A stretch of 64,000 nt of DNA from the NCBI GenBank assembly GCA_040414485.1, contig JBEDUK010000061.1, positions 1-64,000 on the forward strand. Direction: 5' to 3'. The number at the start of each line of letters is the position of its first letter. Within the stretch, counting starts at the first letter, position 1. The stretch is from JBEDUK01 sp040414485 (GTDB taxonomy: Bacteria; Actinomycetota; UBA4738). Positions 44,334-53,715 of the stretch are shown piece after piece. The notes beneath the pieces are model-generated. The model made no database searches. It worked only from the letters and a program-made list of their open reading frames with translations, and was not told the DNA's origin. The position numbers were made by a program, and so were the translations under genes.

Positions 44334-44359
44334 GGAATACCCTCACCAGCGAGTATGTT
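44334..44359 (+). promoter_or_regulatory. SigR/SigH-type promoter of trxA
   Basis: GGAAT (44334-44338), exactly 18 nt, then GTT (44357-44359): a perfect match to the Streptomyces SigR consensus GGAAT-N18-GTT, in the gap between trxB and trxA. It lies 24 bp before ATG 44384 and 66 bp before ATG 44426. This gives trxA its own stress promoter in addition to any read-through from trxB. Confidence 0.65.
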
Positions 44360-44425
44360 TCGCGAATGGAGGGCTGAGGATTTATGGATCGCAGAGAACG
44401 TCCGGCCCGCGAGAGGAGCACGGAG

Positions 44426-44794
44426 ATGATGAGCGAAGAGACCGCCCAGGCGCCGGCCGAAGAAACCACCAGCGTCATCACGGTCGGTGAGGCCGACTTC
44501 AAGACGAACGTCCTGGAAGCTGACCTTCCGGTCCTGGTGGACTTCTGGGCCGAATGGTGCGTGCCGTGTCACCTGATCTCGCCGGCGGTCGAGGCGATCG
44601 CCCGGGAGTACGGCGGCCGGATGCTGGCAGCGAAGGTGAACGTGGACGAGAACCCGAACGTGACGTTCGACCTCGGCGTCATGAGCATCCCAACGCTGCT
44701 CCTGTTCAAGGACGGCAAGGAGCAGAGGCGCATCCAGGGCGCTCGCGGCAAGGACGCCATCGTCCGGGAGATCGAGCCCTTCCTGTCGGCCTGA
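44426..44794 (+). CDS. trxA: Thioredoxin with variant active site WCVPC
   Basis: 122 residues from ATG 44426, with GAGGAG 7 nt upstream; ATG 44384 (136 residues) also has a fair SD (GGAGGG). Thioredoxin fold with VLVDFWAEWCVPCHLISPAVEAIA, KVNVDENPNV and the cis-proline loop VMSIPTLLLFKDG. The dithiol motif reads WCVPC instead of WCGPC, a change of the first inter-cysteine residue that tunes redox potential. It is the electron carrier for the adjacent thioredoxin reductase. Confidence 0.93.
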   Translation: MMSEETAQAPAEETTSVITVGEADFKTNVLEADLPVLVDFWAEWCVPCHLISPAVEAIAREYGGRMLAAKVNVDENPNVTFDLGVMSIPTLLLFKDGKEQRRIQGARGKDAIVREIEPFLSA

Positions 44795-44866
44795 TCCGCG
44801 ACTTCCTCCGCGCGGAGGGACGTCTGCGAACACCGAACGGGCCACGGGTCGTGGCACCATAGGGAC

Positions 44867-46006
44867 ATGCGGGATCTCGCTCGAGATTCGGAGGGCCAGC
44901 CCGTTCGCGACGTCCAGGCCCGCCTCCATGCCCTTGGGTTCCGCACAGATCCGGACGAACAGGGACATTTCGGGACTGGCACCGAGGCCGCGGTCCGTGA
45001 GTTCCAGCAGCGTCGACACCTGATCGTCGACGGCGTCGTGGGGCCGACCACCTGGCAGGAGATGGTCGAAGCCGGGCACGTGCTCGGCGACCGCGTCGTG
45101 TACCTGCGATATCCGATGGTCCGCGGCGATGACGTCCGGACGCTGCAGGCGCGCCTCAACTCGTTCGGATTCGACGCCGGACGCGAGGACGGGATCTTCG
45201 GACCTCGCACTGATCGGGCCCTCCGGGAGTTCCAACGAAATGTCGGCATGCCCGACGATGGGATCGCCGGGGACAGCACGGTCCAGGCATTCGCCCGACT
45301 GCGGCCGGAGGCGCGTGAACCGGTGGCGCCTGCGCTCCGCGAGCGGGAGGCGCTTCGCCAGCTCTCGCCCGTGCAGATGCTGGGGGCCGTCATCGCGATC
45401 GATCCCGGCCATGGTGCGGAGGACCCCGGCGCCGCCGGGCCCACGGGCTTGCTCGAGTCCGGGGTGGCCTATCAGCTCGCGGAGGCCCTGGCAGCCGAAC
45501 TGCGCGCCCGCGGCGCGGCCCCGTTGCTGCTCCGAGGCGCCGACGACGATCCGGCGCCGTCCGTACGCGCTCGGGCGGCCAACGACGCAGGGGCGCGACT
45601 CCTGATCGGGCTGCATCTGAACTCCCAGGCGGAGCCTGAGGCGGAGGGAACGACCGTGTTCTACTGCGGACGCGAGGACTGGTCCTCGCCCGCCGGACAG
45701 CGTCTCGCCGAGCTCATCCAACGCGAGCTCACCGCGCTCGGGTTGGTCGACGGCCGCACTCATCCCAAGTGGCTACCGATCCTGCGCGAGACGAGGATGC
45801 CGGCGGTGCGCGTGGAGCCGTGCTTCATCACGAATCCCCGCGAGGAGGCGGCGCTGCGCGACCCGGTGTTCCACGACCGCATCGTGGTCGCCGTCGCCGA
45901 CGCGGTCGACGCGTACTTCGCGGGGTCCGAGCCCGGAGGGGATGAACAGGAGCGCCCGAGTCCGACGGATCCGCTCTCGGCGGAGGCCGATTCGGTTCGT
46001 TCATGA
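44867..46006 (+). CDS. cwlM: CwlM-like protein: two peptidoglycan-binding repeats plus amidase_3 domain
   Basis: 379 residues without signal peptide. Two PG_binding_1 repeats (~5-70: VRDVQARLHALGFRTD, and ~80-145: VRTLQARLNSFGFDAGREDGIFGP) are followed by an N-acetylmuramoyl-L-alanine amidase domain (~180-350) with zinc ligands in AIDPGHGAEDPG and LLIGLHLNSQ and the catalytic-region VEPCFITNPREEAAL. In mycobacteria cytosolic CwlM sits at this same place and regulates MurA rather than cutting wall; the lack of a signal peptide here agrees with a cytosolic role. The C-terminus is an acidic Pro/Ser tail. Confidence 0.88.
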   Translation: MRDLARDSEGQPVRDVQARLHALGFRTDPDEQGHFGTGTEAAVREFQQRRHLIVDGVVGPTTWQEMVEAGHVLGDRVVYLRYPMVRGDDVRTLQARLNSFGFDAGREDGIFGPRTDRALREFQRNVGMPDDGIAGDSTVQAFARLRPEAREPVAPALREREALRQLSPVQMLGAVIAIDPGHGAEDPGAAGPTGLLESGVAYQLAEALAAELRARGAAPLLLRGADDDPAPSVRARAANDAGARLLIGLHLNSQAEPEAEGTTVFYCGREDWSSPAGQRLAELIQRELTALGLVDGRTHPKWLPILRETRMPAVRVEPCFITNPREEAALRDPVFHDRIVVAVADAVDAYFAGSEPGGDEQERPSPTDPLSAEADSVRS

Positions 46007-46087
46007 TCGAACCCGCTCCCCCGCGGGCACCGATCGTCAGGCCACCTTACTATCTGTCTCTGTTACGCCAGGCCGTGTCCTGGCTGA

Positions 46088-46207
46088 TTACCCGCGCCGA
46101 CGGGCCAGCACCAGGATGATGCCGCCGAGCGCGGCGCCAAGGAGGAGCGCCTTCGCGCCCCGGCGCATCTCGGCGTCGCGATCGCCATCCATCCGGGTGA
46201 CCTTCAT
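46088..46207 (-). CDS. 39-residue single-helix membrane protein coupled to parB
   Basis: Starts with the ATG that overlaps the parB stop (ATGA at 46204-46207), with GGAGGG directly upstream inside the parB end. The 39 residues comprise a charged N-terminus (MKVTRMDGDRDAEMRRGAK), one hydrophobic helix (LLLGAALGGIILVLA) and RRRG at the end, i.e. a membrane protein with a positively charged C-terminus. No family is recognised. The coupling and helix argue for a real gene in the parA-parB operon. Confidence 0.6.
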   Translation of the reverse strand: MKVTRMDGDRDAEMRRGAKALLLGAALGGIILVLARRRG

Positions 46208-47121
46208 CCCTCCGCTCCATCGGGGTCGATGACCAGGATGCCGGACTCCGGAGGAGGCATCTGAGCGGTCGTCGCGGGGGCCGGACCGTCGGCACGATCC
46301 GTCAGAAGCTCGAGGAGCCGCTCCAGGTCCTCGGCCGATGCGAAGGTGATCACGATCCGACCGCGGCGCTTTCCCATCGTGACCTGAACCGGCGCCTCCA
46401 GGCGCTCCGTCAGCGTTTCCGCCACCTCGTACAGAGGCGTGGTCCTCGAGCGAACACGGCGCTCCGGCATCGACGTGTACTGGCGAACCAGGCGTTCCAC
46501 CTCACGAACCGACAGCCCTTCGGCGACGATCCGAAGTGCGAGGCTCGATCGCGCCTCGTCATTCGGCAACGCGAGCAGCGCGCGTCCGTGACCGGCCTGG
46601 ATGCGGCCGTCCGCCAGGAGTCGCTGCACGTCGGGAGGGAGCGAAAGGAGCCGGATCGTGTTCGCGATGTGCGCTCTGGAGAACCCCAGGCGTTCGGCCG
46701 CCACGTCCTGCGTCACGCCCAGGTCGTCGAGCAGTTCCTGGAACGCTGCGGCCAGTTCGAGCGGACCGAGGTCCTCGCGATGGACGTTCTCGATCAGAGC
46801 CTCGCGCAGCGAGTCGGTATCGTCGCCCTCGCGGATGATCGCCGGGATGCTCACCAGGCCCGCGAGCCGTGCCGCCCTGAGCCGCCGTTCCCCGGCCACC
46901 AGTTCGTAGCCTCCCTCGCGCGACCGGACGATCACGGGCTGCAGCACCCCGACCTCCTGGATCGAACGCGCGAGCGAGGCGAGGGCGTCCTCGTCGAATC
47001 GTCCTCTCGGTTGGCGGGGGTTCGGCGTGATGGCGTCGACGGGGACGTCCACCAGACCGCGCTCCTCCGCGGCCCCGGGAATCAGCGCCGACAGGCCCCG
47101 ACCAAGGCCACCTCGTCTCAT
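46204..47121 (-). CDS. parB: Chromosome-partitioning protein ParB (parS-binding CTPase)
   Basis: 305 residues. N-terminus GLGRGLSALIPG, then ITPNPRQPRGRFDE, the CTP-binding boxes VIVRSREGGYELVAGERRLRAA and ALIENVHREDLGPLE, and the parS-recognition helix-turn-helix (TQDVAAERLGFSRAHIANTIRLLSLP). The C-terminal ~45 residues form the dimerisation zipper (IVITFASAEDLERLLELL). Overlaps parA (ATGA). It loads on the parS site at 48979-49004 and organises origin segregation. Confidence 0.95.
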   Translation of the reverse strand: MRRGGLGRGLSALIPGAAEERGLVDVPVDAITPNPRQPRGRFDEDALASLARSIQEVGVLQPVIVRSREGGYELVAGERRLRAARLAGLVSIPAIIREGDDTDSLREALIENVHREDLGPLELAAAFQELLDDLGVTQDVAAERLGFSRAHIANTIRLLSLPPDVQRLLADGRIQAGHGRALLALPNDEARSSLALRIVAEGLSVREVERLVRQYTSMPERRVRSRTTPLYEVAETLTERLEAPVQVTMGKRRGRIVITFASAEDLERLLELLTDRADGPAPATTAQMPPPESGILVIDPDGAEG

Positions 47122-48263
47122 GGACCCTCTCCCTTCGCCTTGCGGAACGGCCAGCGGCTCCGGCGGGCCGCGGTCACAGGCGGCTCCTGACCGGGACCAC
47201 CGACCGGCTCGTCCTCATCCGATCGCGCATCCTCCGGGCCATCGTTCTGGAACTGATCAGGTTCGACTTCGGGAACCGCCGGCGCGTCGGCGGCCGTGGT
47301 CCCGGCGGGCTCGTCGCGCGAGACGGGCTCTTCCAGTGCGAACACCGCCGGCGAGGCGGCGGCATCGACCGTCGTCGCCTCCGCGGTCGACGCGGTGGAG
47401 CGCTTCGTGTCGGGCGCCACGGCTTCGACGGCTTCGACCACCAGGTCGCCCATGGAGTCGGTCGCGAACGCGGCCGGATTCGCCCCTTCCACCGGTCGCT
47501 CGACGAACTCGCGCCCCAGTTCCCGGTAGGCGACGGCGGCCCGCGACGACGCATCGTAGGTCACGACCGGCATGCCGAACCCAGGGGCCTCAGATGCCCG
47601 GACCGAGCGCGGCACCGCCGCCCGGTAGACATGTGCACCGAAATAGGACCGGACCTCCGCGACCACCTGTTCCGCGAGCTTCGTCCGCGAGTCGTACATC
47701 GTGAGGATGATGCCATTGAGCCTCAGGTTCGGGTTGACATTCTGCTGCACCAGACGGAGATTCCGAAGCAGCTGCCCGAGACCCTCCAGCGCGAAGTACT
47801 CGCACTGGATGGGGACGATCACCTCGTCGGCAGCAGTGAGCGCGTTCACGGTCAGGAGCCCCAAGGACGGTGGGCAGTCCAGCAGCACGACGTCCGCCGC
47901 CCGCCGAAGCGGCTGCAGTGCATGCTTGAGCAGCGATTCGCGTGCGAATTGACCGACCATTTCGATCTCCGCACCGGCGAGGTCCACAGTCGACGGAAGA
48001 AGTCGAAGACCCGCGATCCCCGTGTCGACCAGGGCTTCCGCCGCAGGAAGGCGACCCGTGATCACCTCGTACACCGAGTGCGACCGCGCGGCACGCCCAA
48101 CGCCAAGGCTCGTCGAGGCGTTTCCCTGCGGGTCGAGGTCGACCACGACGACCGACCTCCCCAGTTCTGCCAGGACCGCTGCGAGATTCACCGTGGTCGT
48201 CGTTTTCCCGACGCCACCCTTCTGGTTCGCGACGGCGATCACACGCGCTGTGCGATCGGCCAT
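47118..48263 (-). CDS. parA: Chromosome-partitioning ATPase ParA with long acidic C-terminal tail
   Basis: 381 residues from ATG 48263 (MADRTARVIAVANQ). Deviant Walker A KGGVGKTTTTVNLAA, Walker A' VVDLDPQGNAST, Walker B VVLLDCPPSLGLL. The ATPase core ends at about residue 265 (ELGREFVERP). A ~110-residue Ala/Asp/Glu/Pro-rich tail ending in ARRSRWPFRKAKGEG follows, which most ParA/Soj proteins lack. An upstream in-frame TTG (48302) exists but has no SD. The 117-bp gap to rsmG shows nothing else. Confidence 0.93.
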   Translation of the reverse strand: MADRTARVIAVANQKGGVGKTTTTVNLAAVLAELGRSVVVVDLDPQGNASTSLGVGRAARSHSVYEVITGRLPAAEALVDTGIAGLRLLPSTVDLAGAEIEMVGQFARESLLKHALQPLRRAADVVLLDCPPSLGLLTVNALTAADEVIVPIQCEYFALEGLGQLLRNLRLVQQNVNPNLRLNGIILTMYDSRTKLAEQVVAEVRSYFGAHVYRAAVPRSVRASEAPGFGMPVVTYDASSRAAVAYRELGREFVERPVEGANPAAFATDSMGDLVVEAVEAVAPDTKRSTASTAEATTVDAAASPAVFALEEPVSRDEPAGTTAADAPAVPEVEPDQFQNDGPEDARSDEDEPVGGPGQEPPVTAARRSRWPFRKAKGEGP

Positions 48264-48381
48264 GCCATCGCCGCTGCTTCGCTCGCTCGTGTCGTGTGCC
48301 AAGCCCTGCCTCGTCCGTCAGTCCACCACGCGAAGCGTGTTCTCCTCCGGTGAGCCGTGCGCAGTCATTCGGGAGCGACGC

Positions 48382-48981
48382 TCATGCACGGGGAAGGGCG
48401 TTCAAGTCGCCGCAGCTGATCATAACGATCGGGCCGACACCTCCCGAAGCGCCCAGGTCGCATGGCGTCACCGTGGTGTCCTCGAGGCCGTCGAGATCGT
48501 GGGTCGACCAGGAGCGGCCCGCGAAGTACAGCAATGATCCGCCCGGTCGAAGGACCCGCTGTGCCAGGCTCCACGCGGCTGCGGCGGAACCGACGGCTCG
48601 CGCGAACGCCACGTCTGCCTCCACTCTGACCTCCTCGGCTCGACCGTGGACAACCCGCGTGTTCGGAAGCGCGAGCTCAGCGACAACGAACTCGAGGAAC
48701 GCAACCCGCTTGCGCTGTGCTTCGAGCAAGGTCACACGGAGGCTCGGACGTGCCGCCGCTACCACCACCCCAGGAAGGCCGGCGCCGGAACCGATGTCGA
48801 CGGCATCGGCGGCGCTCCGCGGGATGAGCGGCACGACGCGCATTGAGTCGACGACGTGACGTTCCCAGATCCGCGTCGCATCCCGTTCGGCGATAAACCC
48901 CTGGGGAACTGCGCGGTCGGTGAGGAGCTCGGCGAACCGCCGCAGGGTCGCTTCGACGTCAGGTGCGATTGAACGATCCAT
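48382..48981 (-). CDS. rsmG: 16S rRNA (guanine-527-N7)-methyltransferase RsmG (GidB)
   Basis: 199 residues. SAM-binding motif I AVDIGSGAGLPGVVVAAARP, followed by VTLLEAQRKRVAFLEFVV and VVHGRAEEV, then FARAVGSAAAAWSLAQRVLRPGG, all typical of RsmG. It methylates G527 in the 530 loop of 16S rRNA. The start codon lies inside the left end of the parS palindrome, so ParB binding could repress this gene. Confidence 0.93.
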   Translation of the reverse strand: MDRSIAPDVEATLRRFAELLTDRAVPQGFIAERDATRIWERHVVDSMRVVPLIPRSAADAVDIGSGAGLPGVVVAAARPSLRVTLLEAQRKRVAFLEFVVAELALPNTRVVHGRAEEVRVEADVAFARAVGSAAAAWSLAQRVLRPGGSLLYFAGRSWSTHDLDGLEDTTVTPCDLGASGGVGPIVMISCGDLNALPRA

Positions 48982-49004
48982 CGCGTTTCACGTGAAACGC
49001 GATG
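48979..49004. other. parS centromere site
   Basis: The core GTTTCACGTGAAAC (48985-48998) is the bacterial parS consensus core. It is extended on both sides by CATCGC/GCGATG to a perfect 26-bp palindrome. It is the only parS I saw in the window, 0.7 kb upstream of parA, and includes the rsmG start codon at its left edge. Confidence 0.93.
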
Positions 49005-49013
49005 CCTGGCGCC

Positions 49014-49775
49014 TCACGCGTCGCTCGTGGCGCCGCCCGGTTCGGTCGTCCGCACCACGACCCGTCGGTTCGGCTCCTGTCCCTCGCTGAACGTCTCCAG
49101 GCCGCCGATCGCCGCAACTCTGTCATGCACGAGTTTGCGTTCGTACGCACTCATAGGTTCGAGTGCAACCTCCTTACCCGTCTTTCGAACCCGGGCGACG
49201 GCGTCGTTCGCGCGGCGGAGGACCTGGTCGCGGCGGCGCTTGCGGTAATCCTCGACATCGACGAGCACCGAGCATCGCTCACCGGTCTGGCGCATGACCA
49301 CGCTGCGCACCAACTCCTGGAGCCCGTCGAGCGTGCTCCCTCGGCGCCCGATCAATGCGCCGATGGCGTCCTCGTCCTCTTCGCCCCAGATCTCGACGTA
49401 GGTGCCGGCATCGTCTTCGGAGATCTCGACGGACGCGCGCATGCCCATCCGATCGAGGACGTCCTCGATGAAGTCGGCCGCGATATCCGCCTGATCGTCG
49501 GCCTCGGACTCGTCGCCGACGGCCTGGGTGCTCGCCTCTATTCCCAGGTCAGCGCCGTCAGGAGCACCGGCGGCTTCGTCCTCCGCGCCGGGGACCGTGG
49601 GCCGGTCGGGCGCGCGCACACGAACGGTGGCCGGCTGGGAGCCGAGCCCGAGCAGGCCGGCTCGCGCCTCATGTACCACCTCGATCGAGGCCTCCTGCTC
49701 GCTGACGCCGAGTTCCTCAAGCGCGGCGTCGACGGCCTCCTCAACGCTTGGGGCGCTTTTTTCGACTTCCCGCAT
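49014..49775 (-). CDS. jag: Jag/KhpB RNA-binding protein
   Basis: 253 residues from ATG 49775 (MREVEKSAPSVEEAV). Jag_N domain (1-50) with ARAGLLGLGSQPA, an acidic linker of ~60 residues, a KH domain (AIGALIGRRGSTLDGLQELV) and an R3H domain (SAYERKLVHDRVAAI with the Arg-x3-His pair). KhpB binds RNA and affects cell elongation and division. It overlaps the 3' end of yidC by 35 bp on the same strand; upstream in-frame sequence belongs to yidC in another frame. Confidence 0.9.
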   Translation of the reverse strand: MREVEKSAPSVEEAVDAALEELGVSEQEASIEVVHEARAGLLGLGSQPATVRVRAPDRPTVPGAEDEAAGAPDGADLGIEASTQAVGDESEADDQADIAADFIEDVLDRMGMRASVEISEDDAGTYVEIWGEEDEDAIGALIGRRGSTLDGLQELVRSVVMRQTGERCSVLVDVEDYRKRRRDQVLRRANDAVARVRKTGKEVALEPMSAYERKLVHDRVAAIGGLETFSEGQEPNRRVVVRTTEPGGATSDA

Positions 49776-50892
49776 CCCCGCCTCCACCGGTCTGACGTCG
49801 CTGACCGGATCGGCCCCCGTTCGGACCCGACCCACCGGATCCGCCCTTGCCGGGGTTGCCGTTCCCCGATTGCCGGCGAGGAACGACACCTCCCCGTGGT
49901 CGCTTGTCGGTTCCTTGCGTTGGGGGCCGCGACGGTCCCGACTTCGCCGGAGTCTGACCGCCGCTCGTCTTGCTCGAGCCGGACTTCGGCGCCCTTGGTC
50001 CCTTCGTGTCGCCCGGAGGCTGTTCCCCCTGCTTGGCGAGCGCATACGGAGCGCCCTTGCGATGCAACAGGAACCACTGCTGGCCGATCTGGATCGTGTT
50101 CGTGGTGGTCCAGTACACGACCAGCCCGGCTGGGAAGATGAACCCCCAGAAGCCGAACAGCAGCGGCATGACGCGCATGATCGCCTGTTGCTGGTTGTTC
50201 GAACCGGCCGGCGACGCCCGAGTCATCTGCCGTTGCTGGAAATACGTGGTGCCCACCATCAGCAGCGCCAGCACGTAGTACGGCATGTTCGAGGGGAACG
50301 ACCCGCCGCAGTTCAGGGTCGTCACGTCGGGCGGGCCCTTTCCCGCGGGCGGCTTGCTGCCCGGAGGGATCGTGCTGACTTGACCCTTGCCCGATTGCAC
50401 GGCGGAGCACAGCAGGTTGGTGCCGAGGAAGCCCGTCCCCTTGATGAACCCGGGCTCGTTGTGCACGATCGCCTGGTACAGGCTGTTCGGGTCGCTCGAC
50501 TTGGGGATATGGCCGCCGTTGCCCTGCGCGATGTACCCACCCTGCGTCCGCAGCACGGCAAACAGCGCGATCAGCACCGGAAGTTGGAGGAGCAACGGCA
50601 GGCAGCCGCTCAACGGGTTGTAGCCGTATTCCTTGTAGAGGTTCTGCGTCTCCTGGTAGAGGCGTTGCTTGTCGTTCTTGTACTTCTGCTGCAGCGCCTT
50701 GAGCTTCGGCTGCAGCGCCTGAGTGGCCTGCATCGAGCGGATCTGCTTGACGCCGAGCGGGAGCAGCAACAGGCGGATCACGATCGTCAGGATGATGATG
50801 TCGATCCCGTAGCTCGGGATGATCGAATAGAGCCAGGCCAGGACCGACCCGAGCGCGTTCAGGATCGACTGCCAGATCTGAACGGCGATCAT
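49741..50892 (-). CDS. yidC: Membrane protein insertase YidC
   Basis: 383 residues, Oxa1/YidC type without the Gram-negative periplasmic domain. Helix 1 follows IIPSYGIDIIILTIVIRLLLLPL with the conserved hydrophilic-groove Arg; PKLKALQQKYKNDKQRLYQETQNLYKEYGYNPLSGCLPLLLQLPVL is the signature cytosolic hairpin. A ~95-residue basic Gly/Ser/Pro-rich tail ending KKRPKR probably contacts ribosomes. SD GAGGTG precedes the ATG, which overlaps the yidD stop. Confidence 0.95.
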   Translation of the reverse strand: MIAVQIWQSILNALGSVLAWLYSIIPSYGIDIIILTIVIRLLLLPLGVKQIRSMQATQALQPKLKALQQKYKNDKQRLYQETQNLYKEYGYNPLSGCLPLLLQLPVLIALFAVLRTQGGYIAQGNGGHIPKSSDPNSLYQAIVHNEPGFIKGTGFLGTNLLCSAVQSGKGQVSTIPPGSKPPAGKGPPDVTTLNCGGSFPSNMPYYVLALLMVGTTYFQQRQMTRASPAGSNNQQQAIMRVMPLLFGFWGFIFPAGLVVYWTTTNTIQIGQQWFLLHRKGAPYALAKQGEQPPGDTKGPRAPKSGSSKTSGGQTPAKSGPSRPPTQGTDKRPRGGVVPRRQSGNGNPGKGGSGGSGPNGGRSGQRRQTGGGGDAGSRKKRPKR

Positions 50893-51227
50893 GCCGGCAC
50901 CTCGGCGATCGCGCCACCAGTCGGTTCCGCCGCACCGGTCGCGTCAGGGTGCAGGATCCGCCACGCTGCCGAGACCGGGGGTTCGTCGACCCCGCCGGCC
51001 GAAAGCGGCGAGCACCGAGCCACGCGCCACACGGTCAGCACGAGGCCACGGATCGCCCCGGCGCGGCTGATCGCGAGTTCCGCATAGGCCGAGCAGGAGG
51101 GATAAAAGCGGCAATTCCCCCCAAACAGGTACCCGAGAGCAACCCGGTAGAGCCTGATCGGGAGCAGAAGCGCCTGGCGCAGTGGCCACCCAGCGATCCA
51201 GACGAGGAGCGTGAGACGCCGGTTCAC
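50889..51227 (-). CDS. yidD: Membrane protein insertion efficiency factor YidD
   Basis: 112 residues. Amphipathic N-terminal helix (PLRQALLLPIRLYRVAL) and the invariant core GNCRFYPSCSAYAELAI, with the three-cysteine pattern typical of YidD. It assists YidC-dependent membrane insertion. It sits in its standard place between rnpA and yidC, with 4-bp overlaps on both sides. The C-terminal ~25 residues are Ala/Gly/Pro-rich. Confidence 0.93.
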   Translation of the reverse strand: MNRRLTLLVWIAGWPLRQALLLPIRLYRVALGYLFGGNCRFYPSCSAYAELAISRAGAIRGLVLTVWRVARCSPLSAGGVDEPPVSAAWRILHPDATGAAEPTGGAIAEVPA

Positions 51228-51586
51228 GGTGTCAGGGCGCCAACCCGCTCCAGCGCCCCCCTCATGTCCGTGAGCATGTCATGCATGCCGGCCGCTTCGA
51301 CGTCTGTTCGAGCCACGAAGACGATGTCGAACCCTCCTGGGATCTCTGGCAAAAGCGCGCGCCATGCCTCACGCATCAAGCGGCGCGCCCGGTTGCGGGC
51401 GACGGCGTTCCCCACCCGGCGGCCGCTGACGAACGCGGCCCTCGTGGCCTGGTCCGCAGGCACAACGTACAGTACCACCCGCCCTTTCGCGGCCCGCCGG
51501 CCGGTGCGCATGGTTCGGCGGATGTCGCGATCGGCGGTGAGTCGGCCGGACTTGCGGGATGGAGCGGGACGGTCCGGGGCGGCCAT
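51224..51586 (-). CDS. rnpA: Ribonuclease P protein component
   Basis: 120 residues from ATG 51586, whose A overlaps the rpmH stop (TGATG). The RNR motif is present as SGRRVGNAVARNRARRLMREAWR, preceded by VVLYVVPADQATRAAFV. It binds the RNA subunit for 5' maturation of pre-tRNAs. It shares the operon with rpmH as in nearly all bacteria. Confidence 0.93.
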   Translation of the reverse strand: MAAPDRPAPSRKSGRLTADRDIRRTMRTGRRAAKGRVVLYVVPADQATRAAFVSGRRVGNAVARNRARRLMREAWRALLPEIPGGFDIVFVARTDVEAAGMHDMLTDMRGALERVGALTP

Positions 51587-51720
51587 CAGGCCGACAGCCG
51601 GGCCCGACCCTTCGCGCGGCGCCGGGCGAGCACGGCGCGCCCGCCGCGAGTTCGCATCCTGATGCGGAACCCGTGCGTCTTCTTGCGCTTGCGGTTGTTC
51701 GGCTGGAACGTCTTCTTCAC
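51586..51720 (-). CDS. rpmH: Ribosomal protein bL34
   Basis: 44 residues, GTG start at 51720: KKTFQPNNRKRKKTHGFRIR and further RTRGGRAVLARRRAKGRARLSA, the near-invariant bL34 sequence. First gene of the minus-strand cluster running away from the origin. SD is weak (GAGAGG at ~13 nt). Confidence 0.95.
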   Translation of the reverse strand: MKKTFQPNNRKRKKTHGFRIRMRTRGGRAVLARRRAKGRARLSA

Positions 51721-51845
51721 GGCGGTGCCTCTCGCTTCGGGATTCGCTCGGCGCCAAACGAACGGCGCGGTTGGCGCCGGATCCGCGCGCGACGACGCGC
51801 TGCGCGCACACGCTCGACGCGGCTCCGGTGGATAACGGAGCAGGC

Positions 51846-51851
51846 AGTATA
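51846..51851 (-). promoter_or_regulatory. Candidate -10 box of rpmH
   Basis: TATACT on the minus strand, ~125 nt upstream of the rpmH start and 11 bp from the nearest DnaA box. No clear -35 is visible at 16-18 bp; the left arm of an 11-bp inverted repeat overlaps it. Confidence 0.4.
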
Positions 51852-51884
51852 CCGGCCGGTCGGATGAACCGGTCCGGCCGGTAT
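51849..51884. repeat. Inverted repeat ATACCGGCCGG / CCGGCCGGTAT at the origin
   Basis: Perfect 11-bp arms 51849-51859 and 51874-51884, 14 nt apart. A third copy of CCGGCCGGTA is present in the dnaA-dnaN gap at 53871-53880, preceded by TAT. Function unknown; it lies between the divergent rpmH and dnaA promoters. Confidence 0.55.
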
Positions 51885-51944
51885 GAACCCGAAGGCCGGC
51901 ACCCCGATGCTGTGGAGAAAGGTCGACACAACGCGGGAGGCCCG

Positions 51945-51975
51945 TTGCCGTGCCGAGCGAGGCTCCGCCTATACT
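51945..51975 (+). promoter_or_regulatory. Candidate dnaA promoter
   Basis: TTGCCG (51945-51950), 19-bp spacer, TATACT (51970-51975). It would give a 5' leader of about 100 nt containing three DnaA boxes. The spacer is longer than ideal. Confidence 0.5.
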
Positions 51976-52080
51976 CCGCCTCACCCCGCCGGCCCCCCCA
52001 TCCAGTGCGGAGCCTCCCCCGAAACGACGGGTCGCCGTTTCCACACCTGTGGAAACCCGATGTGGAAAGCGCCGCAGTCT

Positions 52081-53715
<1,635 letters not shown>

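Larger units (their letters stand above)
51827..52069. other. Origin region part 1: DnaA-box cluster between rpmH and dnaA
   Basis: The 360-bp gap 51721-52080 holds near-consensus DnaA boxes: TTATCCACC (minus, 51827-51835), TTCTCCACA (minus, 51911-51919), GTTTCCACA (plus, 52037-52045), its head-to-head partner TGTGGAAAC (52048-52056) and TGTGGAAAG (52061-52069). Each has 7-8 of 9 matches to TTATCCACA. The last three lie between the dnaA promoter and start codon, suggesting autoregulation as well as origin function. Confidence 0.6.

Noticed and set aside
44805..44818. Palindrome CCTCCGCGCGGAGG between trxA and cwlM as a terminator
   Set aside because: Stem of only 5 bp with a GCGC loop and no U-tract; such GC palindromes are expected by chance at this base composition.
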